From assembly GCA_038209775.1 (NCBI GenBank), contig JBBQXK010000006.1, forward strand, positions 62,001 through 126,000: DNA of 64,000 bases. Direction: 5' to 3'. The notes under the pieces were generated by a model that did not search any database, was not told where the DNA came from, and saw nothing but the letters and a program-made list of their open reading frames with translations. The number at the start of each line of letters is the position of its first letter. The stretch's first letter is position 1. A program made the position numbers and the translations under genes. Shown here piece after piece: positions 59,907 through 64,000 of this stretch. The DNA is from JBBQXK01 sp038209775 (GTDB taxonomy: Bacteria; Pseudomonadota; Alphaproteobacteria; Rhodobacterales; Rhodobacteraceae).

Positions 59907-60989
59907 ATGAAACGCAGACATCTTCTGGCGACCGCCGCCCTTGGCCTGACCATGGCCTTTGGCGGCACCGCCATGGCGCAGGACAAGACCAAGGCCTGCT
60001 TCGTCTATGTTGGCCCGATCGGTGACGGCGGCTGGACCTTCCAGCACCATGAGGGTGCGCTGGCGTTGCAGGCCGCCTACGGCGACAAGGTCGAGATTGC
60101 CTGGCAGGAAAACGTCCCCGAGGGGGCGGACGCCGAACGCGTGCTGACGCAGATGGCGCTGTCGGGTTGCGACATCATCTTTACCACGTCGTTCGGCTAT
60201 ATGGACGCGACCAACGCGGTCGCCGCCAAGTTCCCGAACGTCAAGTTCGAACATGCGACCGGCTACAAGCGCGAGCATCCGAATGTCTCGACCTTCAACG
60301 CGCGCTTCTACGAAGGCCGCGCGATCCAGGGCCACATCGCGGGCAAGATGACCAAGTCGAACAAGATCGGCTACATCGCGTCCTTCCCGATCCCCGAGGT
60401 CATCATGGGGATCAACAGCTACTATCTGCACGCCAAAAAGGTGAACCCGGCGGTCGAGCTGACCATCATCTGGGCCTACACCTGGTTCGACCCCGCGAAA
60501 GAGGCTGACGCGGCCAAGGCGATGATCGAACAGGGCGTCGACGTGATCGCGTCGCACACCGACAGCACCGCGCCATTGGCCGAGGCCGCCAAGACCCCCG
60601 GCATCATCGGCTTTGGTCAGGCGTCGGACATGGCCGCCTACAAGCCAAGCCCGCGCGTGTCGTCGATTATTGACAACTGGGCGCCCTATTATGTGAAGCG
60701 GGTGGGCGCGTTGATGGACGGCACTTACGCACAGGCCGACGCATGGGAAGGCATCAGCGGCGGCGAGGTTGAAATCGGCGAGATCACCGAGGCCGTCCCG
60801 GCAGAGATAAAGGCCGAGGCCGAGGCCATGCGCGACGCCATCGCGGCCGGCACCTACCACCCCTTCACCGGCCCGATCAAGAAACAGGACGGGTCCGAAT
60901 GGCTGGCGGACGGCGTGGTTGCACCCGACGGCGACCTTCTGGGCATGGGCTTCTATGTCGAAGGGATCACCGGCGACATTCCGAAGTAA
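59907..60989 (+). CDS. BMP-family purine/nucleoside-binding protein
   Basis: A 360-residue periplasmic binding protein with a Sec signal peptide (MKRRHLLATAALGLTMAFGGTAMAQ, cleavage near 25). It belongs to the BMP/PnrA family: VGPIGDGGWTFQHHEGALALQ near residue 36, TTSFGYMDATNAVAAKFPNVKFEHATG near 92 and GYIASFPIPEVIMGINSYYLHAK near 150. No lipobox is seen, so it is soluble rather than a lipoprotein. It is the last gene of the purine operon. With xdhABC upstream, the imported ligand is probably hypoxanthine, xanthine or a nucleoside yielding them. Confidence 0.93.
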   Translation: MKRRHLLATAALGLTMAFGGTAMAQDKTKACFVYVGPIGDGGWTFQHHEGALALQAAYGDKVEIAWQENVPEGADAERVLTQMALSGCDIIFTTSFGYMDATNAVAAKFPNVKFEHATGYKREHPNVSTFNARFYEGRAIQGHIAGKMTKSNKIGYIASFPIPEVIMGINSYYLHAKKVNPAVELTIIWAYTWFDPAKEADAAKAMIEQGVDVIASHTDSTAPLAEAAKTPGIIGFGQASDMAAYKPSPRVSSIIDNWAPYYVKRVGALMDGTYAQADAWEGISGGEVEIGEITEAVPAEIKAEAEAMRDAIAAGTYHPFTGPIKKQDGSEWLADGVVAPDGDLLGMGFYVEGITGDIPK

Positions 60990-61003
60990 GCCGGTCCAAA
61001 AAG

Positions 61004-61047
61004 CCGATTTCTTCAAAGAAATCGGACCGGAGTTTTCGAAAACTCCG
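61004..61047 (+). repeat. Double-hairpin intergenic repeat, copy 3
   Basis: Stem 1 uses 61004-61013 and 61016-61025, and stem 2 uses 61028-61036 and 61039-61047, differing from copy 1 only in the second loop (CG for TG). It lies 14 bases after the binding-protein stop, ending the purine operon. Confidence 0.87.
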
Positions 61048-61115
61048 TTGCAAGGGCGAAACGCTGGCGCACCAGTTTGGCGAAGCGCCATCGTGCCCGC
61101 CAGCAAAGATCAAGG

Positions 61116-61137
61116 GGGGGGCAGGCCACTGCCCCCC
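61116..61137. repeat. G/C hairpin without core
   Basis: GGGGGGCAG and CTGCCCCCC pair around GCCA. The arms resemble the hairpin part of the GATATTT repeat family (copy F has GGGGGGCAG as well), but no full core is present; a GCAAAGAT lies just upstream at 61103-61110. Possibly a decayed copy. Confidence 0.5.
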
Positions 61138-61236
61138 TCTCAACGCCCCGCAACGACCGTCAAAGTTGCGTCAAGCGCCCCGCCCTCAGCCACAAGAACC
61201 TACGCCCACCCCCCTTTCTGCGCTAAACTCCGCATG

Positions 61237-61261
61237 CCCGGCAGATTTGGGCCGGGTTTTT
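61237..61261 (+). terminator. Terminator-like stem in the leader of the 82-residue ORF
   Basis: CCCGGC (61237-61242) and GCCGGG (61251-61256) form a six-base stem with an eight-base loop, followed by TTTTT (61257-61261), 20 bases before the ATG at 61281. It could attenuate that gene or end upstream transcription. Confidence 0.5.
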
Positions 61262-61280
61262 CGCAGCCAAGGAGTTTCAC

Positions 61281-61529
61281 ATGCCCCGCTTCGTTATCGA
61301 CCTCGGCGACATCGACATGTCGCCCGAAGATGTCCAGTCGCTGAACGGCGACCTGCAGAAAACCGCCCTCGGCCACCTGTCGCTGCTGAAGTTCGAGCGT
61401 CCCATTGCCATCCGCTTTCCCTGGGAATGGCTGGGCATCGTGCTGCGCCGCGATTTCGACCACCTCCTCAAGGCCGAAGAGGATATCGTCTCGGGCCTTG
61501 GCGATGTGCGCGTCGGCAAGTCCTTCTGA
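61281..61529 (+). CDS. Small conserved-looking protein, unknown function
   Basis: An 82-residue soluble, mixed alpha/beta protein with no cysteine and no membrane segment: MPRFVIDLGDIDMSPEDVQSLN at the start, FERPIAIRFPWEWLGIVLRRDFDHLLKA in the middle. CAAGGAG seven bases before the ATG makes translation very likely. No family recognised. A terminator-like stem in the leader and a Cys-rich ORF ten bases after its stop are its context. Confidence 0.75.
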   Translation: MPRFVIDLGDIDMSPEDVQSLNGDLQKTALGHLSLLKFERPIAIRFPWEWLGIVLRRDFDHLLKAEEDIVSGLGDVRVGKSF

Positions 61530-61538
61530 CGGCCCGGG

Positions 61539-61934
61539 ATGATGTCCCACGCTGACACGCCCCGCACCTGCCCCAGTGCCCGGGCCGAACCCGGCGCGGT
61601 TCTTCTGGGTGTGATCGGGGCCCACGGGCGGATGAAGCCCCTGCGCACCGCCATGGCGGTGGACGCAGACTTTGTCGCCCGCGCCGCCCGGGCAGGCCCA
61701 CCCGAGGCGCGGATGCGCTTTGCCAACGCTTGCGTCAAAGGCGGCTGCGCGCAATGGACGGGCCTGCACTGCGGCGTGATCGAACGGGTGCTGACGCATC
61801 TGGGCACCCCACCCGCGCCCGAAACGCTGCCGCCCTGCCTGATCCGCGCCACCTGCCGGTGGTTCGCGGAACGGGGCGGGGCCGCCTGCGGGGTCTGCGA
61901 TCTGGTGGTGACGGACACCTCCGCCATGGCCTGA
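61539..61934 (+). CDS. Cysteine-rich small protein, possible metal or FeS binder
   Basis: A 131-residue protein with nine cysteines in a regular pattern: ACVKGGCAQWTGLHCGVIERVL near residues 64-85 and CLIRATCRWFAERGGAACGVCDLVVTD near 100-126. The four-cysteine closing segment looks like an FeS or zinc site. The last part (CRWF...CGVCDLVVTD) recalls small alpha/cyanobacterial proteins without known role. It begins ATGATG at 61539, ten bases after the preceding stop, so it is likely co-transcribed. No family name can be given. Confidence 0.7.
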   Translation: MMSHADTPRTCPSARAEPGAVLLGVIGAHGRMKPLRTAMAVDADFVARAARAGPPEARMRFANACVKGGCAQWTGLHCGVIERVLTHLGTPPAPETLPPCLIRATCRWFAERGGAACGVCDLVVTDTSAMA

Positions 61935-62020
61935 CGCTGACCCAACGGCGCGGCCCCGACCGGGGCCGCGCTGCACGGGAACCCGCGACGGTGCGCCATT
62001 CTGCCCGGCATCCCCCAAGA

Positions 62021-62063
62021 CCGATCCCTCTGCAGAAATCGGACCGGGGTTATCGAAGAATTC
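62021..62063 (+). repeat. Decayed double-hairpin repeat, copy 4
   Basis: CCGAT...ATCGG (62021-62025 / 62038-62042) and GCAGAAATCGGACCGG keep the sequence of copies 1-3, but the left arm of stem 1 (CCCTCTG in place of TTCTTCA) and the second stem are mismatched. It marks the edge of a decaying, gene-poor stretch. Confidence 0.65.
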
Positions 62064-62232
62064 CGAAGTCACACCCCGGCCCGCCGCCCCCCTTCCACAA
62101 AAGCGCATCCGCACCTGTGACCGACAGAACCGCATTGCCATCCGCCGCGCCTCATCGAGCCATCTGCACCTTCCTAGCACCGCCAGGCCACGCAACCGCC
62201 GCGGGCATCCCCACGCCCGCACCTGTCCCAAG

Positions 62233-62672
62233 GTGCAAGCGGCGCAGTTCGGTGCGGGTTATGACGATGTACTGACCCGCCCCCGGATCGGCCCGGGCCC
62301 GCGCCCTATCGGCGCAGTTTGCCGTACCGGCATGGCCACGATGCGCGCGCCAAGATTGCGGGCGACGGGGAAAGGCATCGACGCCGCCCCCCCCTTTCTT
62401 GCCATCACTTGCGAACGGGTGCCCCGGGGGGCGATGCCCGGTTGGCCGATCTGAAAAACCTGCCATTCCCTGATGAAACCTTCGATGTCGTCGCCGCTTT
62501 CTCCGCGTGCCAGTTCGCAGACAACCCCCTCTCCACCTTGAACGGGGTGCCACGGCTGACAAGACTTGGCGGCCTCGTCACGTTGATACCCCCGGGGCGC
62601 GCCCCGACGCGGCGCCTGGCCTTCCCCGTCGTGGCCGCCTCTGCCCACCCCGCCGCCGCGTCCGCGCGGTAA
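62233..62672 (+). pseudogene. Remnant of a class I SAM-dependent methyltransferase
   Basis: Methyltransferase-11 sequence is split over two frames. One frame reads GKGIDAAPPFLAITCERVPRG, the acidic-loop region (GxDxxxxxL); after a shift near 62445 a second frame reads ADLKNLPFPDETFDVVAAFS then LTRLGGLVTLIPPGRA, the typical motif II/III and post III. The glycine-rich SAM-binding motif I is not recognisable upstream, and the C-terminal half runs out at 62672. At least one frameshift plus loss of motif I indicates a pseudogene. Nothing else is visible in 61935-62888, a 950-base C-rich tract. Confidence 0.75.
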
Positions 62673-62888
62673 CCGATGGCAAAACCACCGCCCAGCCACA
62701 CCCGCCCCTGCCACCGCCCCCTGCGCCGCGTACGCCAGCGGTGCCGCATCCCTCGCGGCCAGGCATGCCCAAACCACCGCCCGTGCGCGCCCCACGGCAG
62801 CGTCCGCACCGGCCCACGCTGCATGGCAGTGCTGGCCACCGCCTGACACCCCTTTCGCCCCCGGGCACCACATGCCACTGTCCCCCGC

Positions 62889-63965
62889 ATGGACATGGAT
62901 TTCCTCATCATCGGCGGCGGCATCGCAGGCGTCTCCGCCGCCGCTGCCCTGTCGCCCCTGGGCACGGTCCTGCTGGTTGAAGCCGAACAATTTCTCGCCC
63001 ACCACGCCTCGGGCCGCTCTGCTGCCATGTACGAACCCCGCTACGGCGCGCCGCCCGTGGTGGAACTGTCGCTTGCCTCGGGCGACCATTTCCGCAGCAT
63101 TCCGGGCCTTTTGTCCGACCGGGGCCTGATGATTCTGGGCGGCCCGGGAGAAGAGGATACGGTCGCCGCCGATGCCAGAACCATGCACCTGTCGCCCGTC
63201 ACCATCGCCGAAGCGATGGCGATGGTCCCCATCCTCAACCCCGCCGCCCTGACCGCCGCCGCCTATGCGCCCGAGGCATGGGATATCGACACCGACCTTC
63301 TGTTGCAGGACTTCGCCCGCACCGCCCGCGCAAACGGCGCGCGCCTTGAAACCGGCACCCGCATCACCTCACTGTCGCCAGACGGCACCGGCTGGCGCGC
63401 CACATGGGCCACCGGCAGCACAACGGCCCGCACCGTCATCAACGCCGCCGGCGCCTGGGCCGACCCCATCGCCGCCATGGCCGGCCTTGCCCCCCTTGGC
63501 CTTGTCCCCCACCGCCGCTCGATGGCCCGCATCCCCGCACCGGGTGGCCATGACGTGGTGCGCTGGCCGATGATCTTCGGCGCAGGCGAATCCTGGTACG
63601 CCAAACCCGACGCCGGTGCCCTGATCGTCTCCCCCGCCGAGGAACACGCGACCACGCCCCACGATGCCTGGGCCGACGACATGGTGCTGGCCGAAGGCCT
63701 GGCGCGGTACGAGGCGATGGTGACCGAACCCGTCACGCGGATGCTGTCGAACTGGGCCGGCCTGCGCACCTTCGCCCCCGACCGCGTGCCGGTGATCGGC
63801 TTTGCCCCCACCGCACCCGGGTTTTTCTGGCTGGCCGGACAGGGCGGCTATGGCTTTCAATCCTCTGCCGCCGCCGCCCGCCTGACCGCTGACCTGATCG
63901 GCGGCACGGCGCCCGCACTCGGGCCAGGTCTGGTGGCCGCCCTCTCACCCGCCCGTTTCGGCTGA
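62889..63965 (+). CDS. FAD-dependent amine/D-amino-acid oxidoreductase (DAO family)
   Basis: A 358-residue DAO-superfamily flavoenzyme. The FAD motif FLIIGGGIAGVSAAAALSPLG opens it, and HHASGRSAAMYEPRYG near residue 40 is the flavin-contact segment. The closing RTFAPDRVPVIGFAP...FFWLAGQGGYGFQSSAAAARL is typical of glycine/sarcosine/D-amino-acid dehydrogenases. It is shorter than DadA (434) and only distantly like it. The ATG at 62889 is followed by an ATG two codons later, and either could be used. Substrate unknown. Confidence 0.9.
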   Translation: MDMDFLIIGGGIAGVSAAAALSPLGTVLLVEAEQFLAHHASGRSAAMYEPRYGAPPVVELSLASGDHFRSIPGLLSDRGLMILGGPGEEDTVAADARTMHLSPVTIAEAMAMVPILNPAALTAAAYAPEAWDIDTDLLLQDFARTARANGARLETGTRITSLSPDGTGWRATWATGSTTARTVINAAGAWADPIAAMAGLAPLGLVPHRRSMARIPAPGGHDVVRWPMIFGAGESWYAKPDAGALIVSPAEEHATTPHDAWADDMVLAEGLARYEAMVTEPVTRMLSNWAGLRTFAPDRVPVIGFAPTAPGFFWLAGQGGYGFQSSAAAARLTADLIGGTAPALGPGLVAALSPARFG

Positions 63966-63989
63966 CGCCACCTGCAGGAGTTTTCGCCG

Positions 63990-64000
63990 ATGATCCGCAC
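63990..64000 (+). CDS. Start of a further gene, cut by the window edge
   Basis: GCAGGAG at 63974-63980 is followed nine bases later by ATGATCCGCAC at 63990. The good ribosome site and the 24-base gap after the FAD oxidoreductase suggest a real, co-transcribed gene, but only MIR is visible. Confidence 0.5.

Overview
The window is GC-rich bacterial chromosome, densely coding, with many start/stop overlaps. It looks like a member of the Rhodobacterales (Paracoccaceae, Alphaproteobacteria). The reasons are a SAM-II riboswitch ahead of metZ, the order glyQ / small membrane-anchored protein / glyS, the mlaD–DUF2155–aat cluster, a DUF2312 protein, hisB-hisH near hisA, and xdhABC followed by a BMP-type purine ABC importer. 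No insertion sequence, prophage, integrase or CRISPR array is visible. The genus cannot be read from the sequence.

Layout. 0–2.4 kb: minus-strand sulfur/persulfide operon (MBL hydrolase, two YeeE half-transporters, rhodanese-like DUF442). 2.5–8.9 kb: a crotonase fused to a degenerate dehydrogenase domain, small proteins, an Fe(III)-type ABC permease, tRNA-Thr(UGU), and an Lrp regulator divergent from a LysE exporter. 9–12.4 kb: hisB, hisH, hisA, interrupted by a DMT exporter and a DUF2147 protein. 14.1–16.8 kb: SAM-II-controlled metZ, then folE2. 16.9–21.7 kb: two tandem TrkH potassium channels and a secreted SPOR/peptidoglycan-binding pseudoprotease. 21.9–28.3 kb: glyQ, a DUF6446-like gene, glyS with an anomalous insert, and a PPDK-like protein. 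28.5–34.3 kb: SleB-type hydrolase, folB, folP, glmM, thiE, trmJ. 34.4–39.6 kb: RutR-like regulator divergent from a beta-alanine–pyruvate transaminase, a parDE module coupled to a cupin gene, and dadA. 39.9–41.4 kb: mlaD, DUF2155, aat. 41.5–47.8 kb: a metacaspase and a companion exported protein, divergent from an HtrA-like protease and a two-component system. 47.8–51.2 kb: dnaE. 51.5–61 kb: xdhABC plus a four-gene purine/nucleoside ABC importer, which together read as one purine uptake and oxidation operon. 61.2–64 kb: small proteins, a decayed methyltransferase pseudogene and a FAD oxidoreductase.

Two interspersed repeat families cut across this layout. One is a double hairpin at 4.3, 32.7 and 61.0 kb (plus a decayed copy at 62.0 kb), always downstream of a plus-strand gene and with compensatory base changes. 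The other pairs a G/C-run hairpin with a core resembling GGATATTT-N2-GCAAAGATGAAA; eight cores are seen at seven places, one of them inside the xdhA reading frame. The best candidates for new biology are these repeats, the low-GC insert in glyS, the pseudoenzymes, and the metacaspase/HtrA/two-component locus.
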